From contig CANJQN010000006.1 of the NCBI GenBank assembly GCA_947476465.1, positions 1 through 64,000 of the forward strand: a stretch of 64,000 bases of DNA, given 5' to 3'. Below are positions 27,374-37,064 of the stretch, piece by piece. Within the stretch, counting starts at the first letter, position 1; each line of letters opens with the position of its first letter. The stretch comes from Comamonadaceae bacterium (lineage in GTDB: Bacteria; Pseudomonadota; Gammaproteobacteria; Burkholderiales; Burkholderiaceae_C). Under the pieces are notes generated by a model. It was not told where the DNA came from, did no database searches, and saw nothing but the letters and a program-made list of their open reading frames with translations. The translations under genes and the position numbers were made by a program.

Positions 27374-27498
27374 GGTGTGCTCCAGACTGTGCACTGCATG
27401 CAAAAGGAGCGTGCCCAGTGTCCAGCACACCCTCGCCGCGCGCACTGCCGCATGATAGTCATGCGGGCGCGGGATGGCACCCTTTTTACAAGCGCCCC

Positions 27499-29442
27499 TC
27501 AGCCCAAAGCCCGCGCAATTCGATCCCGCTTGACCGTCGGCTTCGGGCACTGCCCCTTGGGCAATTCGAACCAGCCACGTACGTCCTGCTCCAGCCCCAC
27601 GCCGTGCATGAAGTTGTACAAGGCCTTCTTCAGCCCGCGGCCTAGCACGTCGTGGTTGACGCCCGCAGGCATGGGCGTGGGGTCGATGAAGCCGATGTCA
27701 TTGCGCGCAAAGTTGCCCGGCGGCAGCGGCACCAGTTGCACGCCATAGTCTTGCGGGTTCAGGCCCACCGGTGAATGCACGGTGCAGACAAAGCGGTGGA
27801 AAAAACCGCTCTGGATGCAGCCGGCCTCGAACAGCTGACGCACGAATTCGAGCGCATCCACGGTGTCCTGCACCGTCTGCGTCGGAAAGCCATACATCAG
27901 GTAGGCGTGCACCAAAATGCCCGCATCGGCCATGCCGCGTGTGACGCGCGCCACCTGGTCCACCGTCACGCCTTTTTGCATCAGGGCCAGCAGCCGATCA
28001 GAGGCCACCTCCAGCCCGCCCGACATGGCAATGCAGCCGCTTTGCGCCAGCAGCTCGCTCAGCTGCGGCGTGAAGGTTTTTTCGAAGCGAATGTTGCCCC
28101 ACCAGGAGATCTGCAGCTTGCGGCGCAGCAGTTCCTCGGCCAGGGCCTTGAGCATCTTGGGCGGCGCGGCCTCGTCGACGAAGTGAAAACCGGTCTGGCC
28201 GGTCTCGGCCACGATGCGCTCGATGCGGTCGACCAGCTCGCTGGCGGTGGTCGTTTCGTAGCGGCTGATGTAGTCCAGGCTGACGTCGCAGAAACTGCAC
28301 TTTTTCCAGTAGCAGCCGTGCGCCACGGTCAGCTTGTTCCAGCGCCCGTCGCTCCACAGGCGGTGCATGGGGTTGAGCATGTCCAGCAGGCTCAGGTAAT
28401 CGTGCACCGGCAGGCCATCCCAGGTGGGCGTGCCGACCTCGGCAAAGGGTACATCGGGCTCGGGCCAGTTCAGGTACTGCACGGCGCCTTCGTCGCCACG
28501 CACGAAGGTGCGCACCAGCCGCTCGTGGCCGCGCCGGCCTTGCAGGTGTTCGATCAGGGCCAGCAGCGGCCGCTCGCCGCCGTCGAGAGTGATGAAGTCG
28601 ACAAAGTCGAACAGGCGCGGCTCGGCCAGCTGGCGCAGTTCAGTGTTGACGAAGCCGCCGCCCAGGCCGATGCGCAGGCCCGGATGGTGCTGGCGCAGCG
28701 TCTGCGCGATGCGCAGCGCGCCATACACCGAGCCGGGGAAAGGCACCGACAGCAGCACCAGCTGCGGCTGGTGGGTGGCCACGGCCTGCAGGGCCAGCTC
28801 GGCCAGGGTCTGGTCGACCAGGTTGGGCGGCGCGGCCAGGGCCTGCGCCAGCGGGTCGAAGCTGGGCTGAGCGGCGGCGAGGGATTCGGCATAGCGCACG
28901 AACTCGAAGCGCTCGTCCACCGCATCGCGCACCACGTCGGCCAGGTCGTTCAGGTACAGCGTGGCCAGGTGGCGCGCGCGGTCGCTGCTGCCCAGGGCGC
29001 CGAAGGCCCAGCCCAGCGGGTCGCCGGTTTCCTCGTCGTCGTAGGCATCCAGGGCGGCAAAGCGCGGCCCTTCGGGCAGCAAGCCGCGGCCTGCGATGCG
29101 GTGGGCCAGCGTGCTGTCGCGCCCCTGCAGGAAGGCGATGACAGGGTCGACGGTTTGCGCATAGCGCGGGTAGTGGTCCAGAAAGAAATTGACCGGCCCG
29201 CTGCGCGCTGCCTCGGGCTGGGCCAGGGCGGCTTCGTGCAGCTGCGCCAGGCCACCCCGGCTCATGAGTCGCAGCACCAAGGCCAGGGCCAGATCCGCCT
29301 GTACCGCATCGATGCCGCGCGAGCGCAGGAAACCGGTGAGGTAGGCGGTGGACGGGTACGGCGTGTTGAGCTGTGTCATCGGGGGGATGAGGCTCAACAC
29401 CTTGAACGGGTGGGGGCTGGGCATGCAATCGATCAGGCGCAC
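27499..29442 (-). CDS. B12-binding-domain radical SAM protein
   Basis: A 647-residue protein. The N-terminal region starts with the segment KVLSLIPPMTQLNTPYPSTA and contains a cobalamin-binding-type Rossmann region (LVLLSVPFPGSVYGALRIAQ, RIGLGGGFVNTELRQL) near residues 230-290. The radical SAM core follows, with cluster motif AHGCYWKKCSFCDVSLDYIS near residue 380 and later SISWWGNIRFEKTF-like and GCIAMSGGLEVASDRL segments. The cysteine spacing is CX4CX2C rather than the classical CX3CX2C. The substrate is unknown; relatives include methylases and tailoring enzymes. The GTG start at 29442 and an ATG at 29424 are both possible. Confidence 0.8.
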   Translation of the reverse strand: MRLIDCMPSPHPFKVLSLIPPMTQLNTPYPSTAYLTGFLRSRGIDAVQADLALALVLRLMSRGGLAQLHEAALAQPEAARSGPVNFFLDHYPRYAQTVDPVIAFLQGRDSTLAHRIAGRGLLPEGPRFAALDAYDDEETGDPLGWAFGALGSSDRARHLATLYLNDLADVVRDAVDERFEFVRYAESLAAAQPSFDPLAQALAAPPNLVDQTLAELALQAVATHQPQLVLLSVPFPGSVYGALRIAQTLRQHHPGLRIGLGGGFVNTELRQLAEPRLFDFVDFITLDGGERPLLALIEHLQGRRGHERLVRTFVRGDEGAVQYLNWPEPDVPFAEVGTPTWDGLPVHDYLSLLDMLNPMHRLWSDGRWNKLTVAHGCYWKKCSFCDVSLDYISRYETTTASELVDRIERIVAETGQTGFHFVDEAAPPKMLKALAEELLRRKLQISWWGNIRFEKTFTPQLSELLAQSGCIAMSGGLEVASDRLLALMQKGVTVDQVARVTRGMADAGILVHAYLMYGFPTQTVQDTVDALEFVRQLFEAGCIQSGFFHRFVCTVHSPVGLNPQDYGVQLVPLPPGNFARNDIGFIDPTPMPAGVNHDVLGRGLKKALYNFMHGVGLEQDVRGWFELPKGQCPKPTVKRDRIARALG

Positions 29443-29597
29443 GCTCAGGCGAGCGTCAACCTGGGATTATCCGTGCTGGCTCGCCAAGGCACATCGCGCA
29501 CAAATCCTGCACGTCTTCGGGAAAACCTGGGGGGTTTCGCATGAACCTGGCGACCACTCGTGCCTAAAGTCGGGTTTTCCACTCATCGAACTGCGCC

Positions 29598-30695
29598 ATG
29601 CCAGATCTCTTGGACAACCCGATGGGGCTGATGGGCTTCGAGTTCGTCGAGTTCGCCTCGCCCACGGCGAATCTTCTGGAGCCCTTGTTCGAAAAGATGG
29701 GTTTCTCGCTGGTGGCCCGGCACCGCTCTAAAGACGTTCTGCTGTTCCGCCAGGGCGAGATCAACTTCATCGTCAACCGCGAGCCCAAGAGCCAGGCGGC
29801 CTACTTCGCCGCCGAGCATGGCCCCTCGGCCTGCGCACTGGCGTTCCGGGTGAAGGATTCGCACAAGGCCTATGCCCGCGCGCTGGAGCTGGGCGCGCAG
29901 CCGATCGAGTTTCCGACGGGCCCGATGGAGCTGCGCCTGCCCGCCATCAAGGGCATCGGCGGCGCGCCGCTGTATCTGATTGACCGCTTCGACGAAGGCA
30001 AGTCGATCTACGACATCGACTTCGAGTTTCTGCCCGGCGCCCCGCGCCACCCGCGCGGCCACGGGCTCAAGATCGTCGACCACCTCACGCACAACGTCTA
30101 CCGCGGCCGCATGGCTCACTGGGCGGCGTTCTACGAGCGGCTGTTCAACTTCCGAGAAATCCGCTACTTTGACATCCAGGGCGAGTACACCGGCCTGACC
30201 TCCAAGGCGATGACGGCGCCCGACGGCATGATCCGCATCCCGCTCAATGAGGAATCTGGCCATGGCGCCGGGCAGATCGAGGAGTTCCTGATGAAGTTCA
30301 GCGGCGAGGGCATCCAGCACGTGGCGTTGCTCACCGACAACCTGCTGCAAACGGTCGACGAGCTTCAGATGGCCGGCATTCCCCTCATGACTGCGCCCAA
30401 CGACCTGTACTACGAAATGCTGTCCGAGCGCCTGCCCGGCCACGGCCAGTCGGTGCCGCAGTTGCAAGCCCGCGGCATCTTGCTCGACGGCAGCACCGAG
30501 GGCGGCAACAAGCGGCTGCTGCTGCAGATTTTTTCGCAGACCCTGCTGGGCCCGGTGTTCTTCGAGTTCATCGAGCGCAAGGGCGACGACGGCTTTGGCG
30601 AAGGCAATTTCAAGGCCTTGTTCGAGTCGCTCGAGCGCGACCAGATCCGCCGTGGTGCGTTGCAGGTGACACCCCATGCGCAAGCCCAAGCCTGA
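29598..30695 (+). CDS. hppD: 4-hydroxyphenylpyruvate dioxygenase
   Basis: A 365-residue two-domain VOC enzyme converting 4-hydroxyphenylpyruvate to homogentisate. Iron ligands are visible: His in [16 protein letters not shown] near residue 160, His in [12 protein letters not shown] near residue 240, and Glu in [20 protein letters not shown] near residue 320. The C-terminal [18 protein letters not shown] is diagnostic. It overlaps phhA by 20 nt, forming a Phe/Tyr catabolic pair. No hmgA or intact fahA is in this window. Confidence 0.96.
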   Translation: MPDLLDNPMGLMGFEFVEFASPTANLLEPLFEKMGFSLVARHRSKDVLLFRQGEINFIVNREPKSQAAYFAAEHGPSACALAFRVKDSHKAYARALELGAQPIEFPTGPMELRLPAIKGIGGAPLYLIDRFDEGKSIYDIDFEFLPGAPRHPRGHGLKIVDHLTHNVYRGRMAHWAAFYERLFNFREIRYFDIQGEYTGLTSKAMTAPDGMIRIPLNEESGHGAGQIEEFLMKFSGEGIQHVALLTDNLLQTVDELQMAGIPLMTAPNDLYYEMLSERLPGHGQSVPQLQARGILLDGSTEGGNKRLLLQIFSQTLLGPVFFEFIERKGDDGFGEGNFKALFESLERDQIRRGALQVTPHAQAQA

Positions 30696-31575
30696 AGCCA
30701 TCAAGCACGGCCTCGCGGCCGGGCAGGCACCCGAGCGGGCCGACTGGACGATCGACCAGAACTGGACCGCCTACACGGCGCAAGAGCATGCGGTGTGGAA
30801 GACGCTGTTCGAGCGCCAGTGCAAGCTCTTGCCCGGCCGGGCCTGCGACGCCTTCATCCAGGGCATGAGGGATCTGCCCATAGGCACCCACCAGATCCCC
30901 AATTTCGAGGCCTTGTCCGAGACGCTGCGCAAGCGCACTGGCTGGCAGGTGGTGGCCGTGCCCGGCCTGGTGCCAGATAAGGTGTTCTTCGAGCACCTGG
31001 CCAACCGGCGCTTTCCCGCGGGGCAGTTCTTGCGCCGGCCCGACCAGCTCGACTACATCGAAGAACCCGATGTCTTCCACGACGTCTTCGGCCATGTCCC
31101 GATGCTGATGAACCCGGTGCTCGCCGACTACATCCAGGCCTACGGCCAGGGCGGCCTGCGCGCCGAGCGGCTGGGTGTGCTGGACAACCTGGCAAGGGTG
31201 TACTGGTTCACGGTCGAGTTCGGCCTGCTACGCCAGGACGACGGCCTGCGCCTCTACGGCGCCGGCATTGCCTCGTCGGCCGCGGAGACGGTGTTCGCTG
31301 TCGAAGACGATTCACCCAATCGCGTGGGCTTCGAGCTCGAACGCGTGATGCGCACCCGCTACCGCATCGACGACTTCCAGGAGACCTATTTCGTGCTGGA
31401 CACGTTCGACGACCTGCTGCGCCTGGCGCGGATCGACTTTGCGCCCACCTATGAACACGTCAAAGGCGCACCCGAGTACGAGCCTGGCCAAGTGCTGGCC
31501 ACCGACCGGGTGATCACTCGCGGAACGGGGCGCCACCACGCCGCCAAGCGGGCCAGAACGCAAGCTGCGCTCTGA
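30676..31575 (+). CDS. phhA: Phenylalanine 4-monooxygenase
   Basis: A 299-residue pterin-dependent hydroxylase converting phenylalanine to tyrosine. The iron ligands are in [20 protein letters not shown] (two His) near residue 140 and the Glu in [20 protein letters not shown] near residue 180. The length suits the compact bacterial form. It starts inside the last codons of hppD, so the two are translationally linked. The last 15 residues are a basic tail. Confidence 0.96.
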   Translation: MRKPKPEAIKHGLAAGQAPERADWTIDQNWTAYTAQEHAVWKTLFERQCKLLPGRACDAFIQGMRDLPIGTHQIPNFEALSETLRKRTGWQVVAVPGLVPDKVFFEHLANRRFPAGQFLRRPDQLDYIEEPDVFHDVFGHVPMLMNPVLADYIQAYGQGGLRAERLGVLDNLARVYWFTVEFGLLRQDDGLRLYGAGIASSAAETVFAVEDDSPNRVGFELERVMRTRYRIDDFQETYFVLDTFDDLLRLARIDFAPTYEHVKGAPEYEPGQVLATDRVITRGTGRHHAAKRARTQAAL

Positions 31576-31610
31576 GGCAGGCAACCATCACCCGAAATAC
31601 TTAACCGCAC

Positions 31611-31627
31611 TTTCCGAAATCTGGAAA
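31611..31627. promoter_or_regulatory. Inverted repeat upstream of the cupin dioxygenase gene
   Basis: TTTCCGAAATCTGGAAA has 5-nt inverted arms (TTTCC/GGAAA) around 7 nt and lies about 80 nt before the start of the cupin gene. The core word CCGAAAT also occurs nearby. It is a candidate operator for the long rightward catabolic-transport set; no regulator gene is adjacent. Confidence 0.3.
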
Positions 31628-31705
31628 CGGCATTCGGGGTTTCCTCAACTGGCTTCATAATTCACGCGCTGACACTATCGCATGTTGTTGCCAGAGAGGG
31701 AAACC

Positions 31706-32680
31706 ATGACAGTTGCCACCCCAACCTCCGCTGTAAAGGCGGGCTCCATCGCCGAGATGCCGGCCCAGCGTGCGCTGTCGCCCAAGTCCGAAGCCGAGCG
31801 GCGTGCCCTGTACTTCAACACCGGCAACGCCTTCAACCTGAAGCTGCCCATCGTCCCCGACATGAGCTTCACCGTGGAGCCGGCCCGCGCCCTCGACAAG
31901 AACACGCCCACGGGGTTTATCGCCTGCGACCGCTCCGCCGAAATGGCCATGCCCTACCCGGCCACCAGTCCGCTGGTGCTGGCGCGCTATGCCCGCATCC
32001 GCGCCCGCGAATCGCTGGGCGCCAACTTCCAGGCCAGTGGCGTCGTGTTCTACGTCATCGCCGGCAGCGGCAACACCCGTTGCGGCAGCGAAACCGTGGC
32101 GTGGAACGAGGGCGATGTTTTCGTGCTCCCGGGCGGGCAGGAACTCACCAGCACCGCCGGTGAGCAAGACGCCGTGCTCTGGATCGTGACCAACGAGCCG
32201 CAGCTGGCCTTCGAGAACCTGCGCGCGCCGGCGCAAGGTCAGGCCCCCACCGATGCGGTGCACTTTCCGGCCGACGAGATCGAGCGCCAGATCCATACCC
32301 TGTACGAGGTGGGCCGCGGTAATGACATCGCCGGGTCCGCGCTGATCTTCTCGTCAACCAAGCAGGAAGGCATCCGCAACGTGCTGCCCACGCTGACCGT
32401 GGCCATGAACTCGCTGCCTGCCGGCGCCACCCAGCGCCCGCACCGCCACAACTCAGTGGCCGTCAGCCTGGTGATTCAGGGCGAGCGCTGCTCGTCCACC
32501 ATCGACGGGCGCCTCAAGCCCTGGGCGCCCTGGGCCACCACCATCACCCCGCCCACCTCGGTGCACTCGCATCACAACGGCGGCGACAAGATGGCCAAGT
32601 TCCTGATCATCCAGGACGGTGGCATCTACTACTACACCCGCGCGCTCGGCTTCGAGTTCGCCGAACATCCCACCGCCTGA
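31706..32680 (+). CDS. Gentisate 1,2-dioxygenase-like bicupin
   Basis: A 324-residue protein with two cupin domains. The N-terminal barrel includes GVVFYVIAGSGNTRCGSETV and WNEGDVFVLPGG near residues 110-150. The C-terminal barrel includes QRPHRHNSVAVSLVIQGERC near residue 250 and TPPTSVHSHHNGGDKMAKFL near residue 290. The second domain carries the PHRHNS metal-type His pair. Gentisate and salicylate dioxygenases share this design, usually at 340-380 residues, so this is a short relative. The ATG at 31706 has GAGAGGG upstream. It probably opens a hydroxylated aromatic ring, or stores its relative. Confidence 0.75.
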   Translation: MTVATPTSAVKAGSIAEMPAQRALSPKSEAERRALYFNTGNAFNLKLPIVPDMSFTVEPARALDKNTPTGFIACDRSAEMAMPYPATSPLVLARYARIRARESLGANFQASGVVFYVIAGSGNTRCGSETVAWNEGDVFVLPGGQELTSTAGEQDAVLWIVTNEPQLAFENLRAPAQGQAPTDAVHFPADEIERQIHTLYEVGRGNDIAGSALIFSSTKQEGIRNVLPTLTVAMNSLPAGATQRPHRHNSVAVSLVIQGERCSSTIDGRLKPWAPWATTITPPTSVHSHHNGGDKMAKFLIIQDGGIYYYTRALGFEFAEHPTA

Positions 32681-32702
32681 TCCCCGACCCAGAGGAGCCC
32701 CC

Positions 32703-33596
32703 ATGAGCGTCGCCAACACCACCACCAGCCGCATCACCGTGCGGCGCATCACCCCCGCCTTGGGCGCCGAAGTCCGCGGCGTCGATATGCGCGAGCCCCT
32801 CGATGCGCAAACCCGCCAGGACATCCTGGACGCCTGGACCGCCAACCTGGTGCTGGTGTTCCCCGGCCAGAAGATCTCCGACGAAGAGCACGTTGCGTTC
32901 ACCCGCTATTTCGGCGAGCCCGAGATCTTTCATCAAAAGATCATCAAGTCGCAGAGAACGCCCGAGATCTTTCGCGTGTCCAACGTTGACGAAGACGGCA
33001 AGCTGATGCCCACCAGCAACCCCACCGTCAAGCAGCTCTCGCTGTCCCAGATGTGGCACACCGACAGCAGCTACAAAGAGATTCCCTGCGTCGGCTCGCT
33101 GCTGCACGGCGTGGAGGTCAGCCGCAGCGGTGGCCAGACCAAATTCACCAACATGTACAAGGTCTACGAGGCTCTGCCTGAGCGCCTGCTCAATCTGGTC
33201 GAGGGCCGCAAGTGCCGCCATGATTTTGGAATGCTTCATCGTCTGGAAGCGACCATCAAGCCACTCACGCCCGAAGAGCGCGCCGCCATGCCGCCGGTAT
33301 GGCACCCCATGGTGCGCCGCCATCCGGTGTCGGGGCGAAAGTCGCTGTACATCAGCCCCATCTACAACGACGAGGTCGAAGGCCTGTCGGCCGAGGAAAC
33401 CAAGGCGCTGATCGACGAGCTGTTCGACTTTTGCGGCCGTCCCGAGTTCGTCTATTCGCACAGCTGGGAAACCGACGACGTGGTGATGTGGGACAACCGC
33501 TGCACCATGCACGAAGTCACGCCCTACGACCCGGCCGAGCGCCGCGTCATGCACCGCACCACCATCGTCGGCACCGAGCCCGTCGTCGCCGCCTGA
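32703..33596 (+). CDS. TauD/TfdA-family 2-oxoglutarate dioxygenase
   Basis: A 297-residue Fe(II)/2-oxoglutarate enzyme. The HxD motif is in LSQMWHTDSSYKEIP near residue 120. The distal His and the 2-oxoglutarate-binding Arg are in MWDNRCTMHEVTPYDPAERR and VMHRTTIVG near residues 265-290. GAGGAG precedes the ATG 22 nt after the cupin gene. Members hydroxylate next to a heteroatom (sulfonate, ether, amine) and release it as an aldehyde product. The natural substrate is unknown. Confidence 0.87.
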   Translation: MSVANTTTSRITVRRITPALGAEVRGVDMREPLDAQTRQDILDAWTANLVLVFPGQKISDEEHVAFTRYFGEPEIFHQKIIKSQRTPEIFRVSNVDEDGKLMPTSNPTVKQLSLSQMWHTDSSYKEIPCVGSLLHGVEVSRSGGQTKFTNMYKVYEALPERLLNLVEGRKCRHDFGMLHRLEATIKPLTPEERAAMPPVWHPMVRRHPVSGRKSLYISPIYNDEVEGLSAEETKALIDELFDFCGRPEFVYSHSWETDDVVMWDNRCTMHEVTPYDPAERRVMHRTTIVGTEPVVAA

Positions 33597-33604
33597 GAAG
33601 CCCA

Positions 33605-34681
33605 ATGAGCACTAACGCACAGAACCCCGCCCCCCAGCAGGAATACGACTCCGACGGGATCCCGCTGTTTCGCCACCCCACGCCCGACAAGGCCTGGCTG
33701 GCCCGGCACACCGAAGAAATCATCGAGCCCGATCTGGGCATCATCGATCCGCACCACCACCTGTGGGACGTCTTCGGTGGCTATGGGCTCGACGACCTGA
33801 TCGAAGACACCTCCACCGGCCACCGCATCCTGGCCACCGTGTACTCGCAGTGCGGCTGGTCCTACAAGGAAGACGGCCCGGTGGGCATGCGCCCCGTGGG
33901 CGAGGTGGCCCGCGTGGCCGCTGTCGCCCTGGAGGCCAAGCGCCGCAAGTTGCCCACCCAGGTATGCGCCGGCATCGTCGGCCATGCCGACATGGAACTG
34001 GGTGACGACGTGGCCGAGGTGTTGCAGGCCGAAGTCGAGGCCGGCGCCGGCTACTTTCGCGGCATCCGCCACATCACCGCGCGCGACGAAGGCATCAGCG
34101 CCAGCTTGCTGGGCCGCCCCCCCGCCGACCTGCTGCAGCGCCCCGCCTTCCACCGAGGCCTGCGGGTGCTGCAGAAGATGGGCCTGACTTTCGACGCCTG
34201 GCTGTACTTCAAGCAGATCGCCGGCCTGGCCGAACTCGCCCGCGCCCACCCCGATCTGCCGATCGTGCTCAACCACCTGGGCGCACCGCTGGGCGTCGGG
34301 CCCTATGTGGGCAAGCGCGACGAGGTCTTCAAGGAGTGGCAGGCCGCGATGAAGCTGCTGGCCACCTGCCCCAACGTCTATATGAAGTTGGGTGGCCTGG
34401 GCATGGTGGTCATGGGCTTTGGCTTGCATCAGCGGCCCGAGCCCCCCAGCTCACAGGTGGTGGCCGAGGGTTGGGGCCCCTACATCAAGACGGCCATCGA
34501 GCTGTTTGGCGCCAAGCGCTGCATGTTCGAGAGCAACTTCCCGGTGGACAAGGCCATGTGCAGCTACGTTGTGATGTGGAACGCCTTCAAGCGCATTGCC
34601 AGCGGCGCCTCGGCCGACGAGAAGGCCTGGTTGTTCCGCGAAACGGCCAACCGCTTCTACAAGCTGGGAATCACTGACTGA
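33605..34681 (+). CDS. Amidohydrolase-2 family hydrolase
   Basis: A 358-residue TIM-barrel protein of the COG3618/COG2159 type. GIIDPHHHLWDVFGGYGLDD near residue 45 carries the HxH site, LPIVLNHLGAPLGVGPYVGK near residue 225 supplies a His, and RCMFESNFPVDKAM near residue 310 carries the Asp-position segment (here SNFP in place of the common SDWP). It has a 40-residue N-terminal extension naming it close to fungal-type ring hydrolases. It follows the dioxygenase with an 8-nt gap. Confidence 0.83.
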   Translation: MSTNAQNPAPQQEYDSDGIPLFRHPTPDKAWLARHTEEIIEPDLGIIDPHHHLWDVFGGYGLDDLIEDTSTGHRILATVYSQCGWSYKEDGPVGMRPVGEVARVAAVALEAKRRKLPTQVCAGIVGHADMELGDDVAEVLQAEVEAGAGYFRGIRHITARDEGISASLLGRPPADLLQRPAFHRGLRVLQKMGLTFDAWLYFKQIAGLAELARAHPDLPIVLNHLGAPLGVGPYVGKRDEVFKEWQAAMKLLATCPNVYMKLGGLGMVVMGFGLHQRPEPPSSQVVAEGWGPYIKTAIELFGAKRCMFESNFPVDKAMCSYVVMWNAFKRIASGASADEKAWLFRETANRFYKLGITD

Positions 34682-34752
34682 CGCTTGCGACGCATCGCCC
34701 GGTCAAGCCAATACCGCCGCAATCACAACGAGAAAACGACCGAAACACGCTT

Positions 34753-36000
34753 ATGAAAAACCCAATGAAAATCACCCCTTCCCTCACACGGCGCGCCGTC
34801 TCGACGCTGATCCTCGCCGGCTCGGCGATCGCCGTGTCCTCGGCCTTCGCCCAGGATGCCCTGCGCATCGGCGCCATCAACCCCTACAGCGGCCCGATGG
34901 CCCTGTACGGCGACGAATGCGCGCGCGGCTATCAGCTCGCCATTGACCTCAAGAACGCCGCCGGCGGCATTCTGGGGCGCAAGATTGAACTGGTGCGCGG
35001 CGACGCGTCCACGCCGCAGCAGGGGATTTCTGCAGTGGACCAACTGGCCAGCCGCGACAAGGTCGAGGCCTTTATCGGCACCTACGTCTCCGCCGTGTCC
35101 AGCGCGGCCAGCGACGCGGCGCTGCGCAACCAGAAGATCTACTGGGACACCAACGCCCTGGCCATTGAGCTGACAGAGCGCAAGCTGCCCAACTTCATTC
35201 GCTCAGGCCCCTTCGCCGGCAATTTCGGCGATGTCAGCGTGCAGGCGGTGCTCGATGCGATCGCGCCCGCCCTGAAGATCACGACCAAAGACCTGAAGGT
35301 GTGGGTCGAGCATGAAGACTCGATCTCCGGCAAGTCGATCGCTGATTCGCAGGTTCGTGTGCTCAAGGAAAAGGGTGCGCAGGTGCTGGCCCAGAGCGCC
35401 CACAACTTCCGTGCCGCCGACCTGACGGATTCGGTCCTGCGTGCCCGCCGCGCCAACCCGGACGTATGGATGAACATGGGCTATGTGCCCGACACCAACC
35501 TGCTGCTCAAGACCATGCGCGAGCAGAACTTCAAGCCCAAGGCGATCGTGCTCACCGGCACCGGCGACACCTTCGAAACGCTCGACGCCGTTGGCGCCGA
35601 GTTCCTTGAAGGCGTGTTTGTCGTGTCCTACCCGCGCCCGGATGTGTCGGAGAAATTCGCACCCGGCGCCGCCGCCTACCTGGCCGCCTATCGCAAAGCC
35701 TACAACCGCGAACCCGTGGCGCCGCAGGGGCTGACCGCCTATGCCGGCATGCTGATGCTGCTGGAGACCATCCAGGCCGCCGGCTCCACCGACATGGCCA
35801 AGGTGCGCGAGGCCGCTCTGAAGCTGGACAAGCCAGCTAACAGCTACCCCTCGGGCTTCGGCGCCAAGTTCAACGACATCATGCAGAACACCCGAGCCCT
35901 GCCCAACGTGATCCAGTGGCAGTCGGGCAAGCAGGTGACCGTGCTCCCGGTGGCCGCTCGCGCGAGCGGCGTCGCCATCGTGAACGTGCCGCGCAAGTAA
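34753..36000 (+). CDS. Branched-chain-type ABC substrate-binding protein (LivK-like) 1
   Basis: A 415-residue exported protein with a signal peptide ending LAGSAIAVSSAFAQ near residue 36. The mature part begins LRIGAINPYSGPMALYGDE and carries the Peripla_BP_6 fold. It is strikingly similar to the second LivK-like protein downstream: both share INPYSGP, ECARGYQ, ELTERKLPNFIRSGP, DTNLLLK and ILTGTGDT-like runs. It is separated from the Liv permeases by two enzyme genes. Probably a sensor/binding protein for a related substrate. Confidence 0.87.
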   Translation: MKNPMKITPSLTRRAVSTLILAGSAIAVSSAFAQDALRIGAINPYSGPMALYGDECARGYQLAIDLKNAAGGILGRKIELVRGDASTPQQGISAVDQLASRDKVEAFIGTYVSAVSSAASDAALRNQKIYWDTNALAIELTERKLPNFIRSGPFAGNFGDVSVQAVLDAIAPALKITTKDLKVWVEHEDSISGKSIADSQVRVLKEKGAQVLAQSAHNFRAADLTDSVLRARRANPDVWMNMGYVPDTNLLLKTMREQNFKPKAIVLTGTGDTFETLDAVGAEFLEGVFVVSYPRPDVSEKFAPGAAAYLAAYRKAYNREPVAPQGLTAYAGMLMLLETIQAAGSTDMAKVREAALKLDKPANSYPSGFGAKFNDIMQNTRALPNVIQWQSGKQVTVLPVAARASGVAIVNVPRK

Positions 36001-36027
36001 GCCCTGCAACCAGCGCGCACCGCTGAC

Positions 36028-37038
36028 ATGACCGCCCCGGCCCCGATCCGTTTCGCCGTACTGGGCACGCGCGGCCATGCCTTGCGGGTGGCCGTTCCGA
36101 CCTTGCAGTCGATGCCGCAGGCACGCCTCTTGGGCGGGGTGGGCAGCACCCGCGAAGGCAGCGCGGTCTTCGCCCGCGAAGCCGGCCTCGATCGGATCTA
36201 CGGCGACGTCGATGCCGCGCTGGCCGACCCCGAGGTCGATGCAGTATGGATCTGCTCGCCCAACCATCTGCACGCTGGGCAGGTGGCGCAATGCGCGGCA
36301 GCCGGCAAACATGTGCTGGTGGAAAAGCCCCTCGCCGTGGGCCGCGCCGCCGCCGAACAGGCTGCAGACGCGGCGCGGCGCGCCGGCGTGGTCCTGCAGG
36401 TCGACTGCCAGCATCGTTTTCGCCCGGCCCATTTGCGCATCCGCGAGCTGATCCTCGGCGGCGCGATCGGCCGCGTCGGCTACCTGCGCATCCACCGCTT
36501 CTGGCCCTACCCTTACTTTTCGGACATGCCGCCCGACGGCCCCCCCAGCTGGCGGCGCGATGCCGCCGAGAGCGGCGGCTGGGTGATCAACGATATTGGC
36601 TCGCATCTGATCGACCTGGCTCTGTGGATCACGGCGCAGACCGCGACCGTCGCCGGCGCCGTGATGGCCTCGCAGAAGTTCCAGGTGGGCACCGAGGACA
36701 GCGCGGCGGTCTTGCTGGCGCTGGCCAATGGCGGCATCGGCAGCATAGAAGCCAGCTGCGCCAACGACAGCCCCGGCAGCCGCATCGAGTTCTACGGCTC
36801 CAAAGGCTGGCTTCGCGCCGACGACACGCTGTTGGGCCCGTCGCTCATCACGCGAAACGGTGCGCGCCCCGAAGCCTTCGAGGCCTTTGGCATGCTCGAC
36901 ACCTACCGTGCCAGCGTCCATGATTTCATCCAGGCCATTGGCGGCCAGGCGCATATCGGCGCCGACGCGCAAGTGGGCATCGAAGTAGCGGCCATCACCG
37001 AAGCCGCCCTGAAGTTTGCCGTGCAACCGGCCCGATAA
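36028..37038 (+). CDS. Gfo/Idh/MocA-family oxidoreductase
   Basis: A 336-residue NAD(P)-dependent dehydrogenase. The Rossmann N-terminus reads IRFAVLGTRGHALRVAVPTL, followed by VDAVWICSPNHLHAGQV and the hallmark HVLVEKPLAV near residue 100 with the catalytic Lys. The C-terminal sheet includes SGGWVINDIGSHLIDLALWI near residue 190 with the conserved GxHxxD-like segment. It should oxidise or reduce a sugar- or cyclitol-like substrate. It sits between the two LivK-like genes. Confidence 0.85.
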   Translation: MTAPAPIRFAVLGTRGHALRVAVPTLQSMPQARLLGGVGSTREGSAVFAREAGLDRIYGDVDAALADPEVDAVWICSPNHLHAGQVAQCAAAGKHVLVEKPLAVGRAAAEQAADAARRAGVVLQVDCQHRFRPAHLRIRELILGGAIGRVGYLRIHRFWPYPYFSDMPPDGPPSWRRDAAESGGWVINDIGSHLIDLALWITAQTATVAGAVMASQKFQVGTEDSAAVLLALANGGIGSIEASCANDSPGSRIEFYGSKGWLRADDTLLGPSLITRNGARPEAFEAFGMLDTYRASVHDFIQAIGGQAHIGADAQVGIEVAAITEAALKFAVQPAR

Positions 37039-37064
37039 GGCCTCAACCAGTCACGAGGTACACC

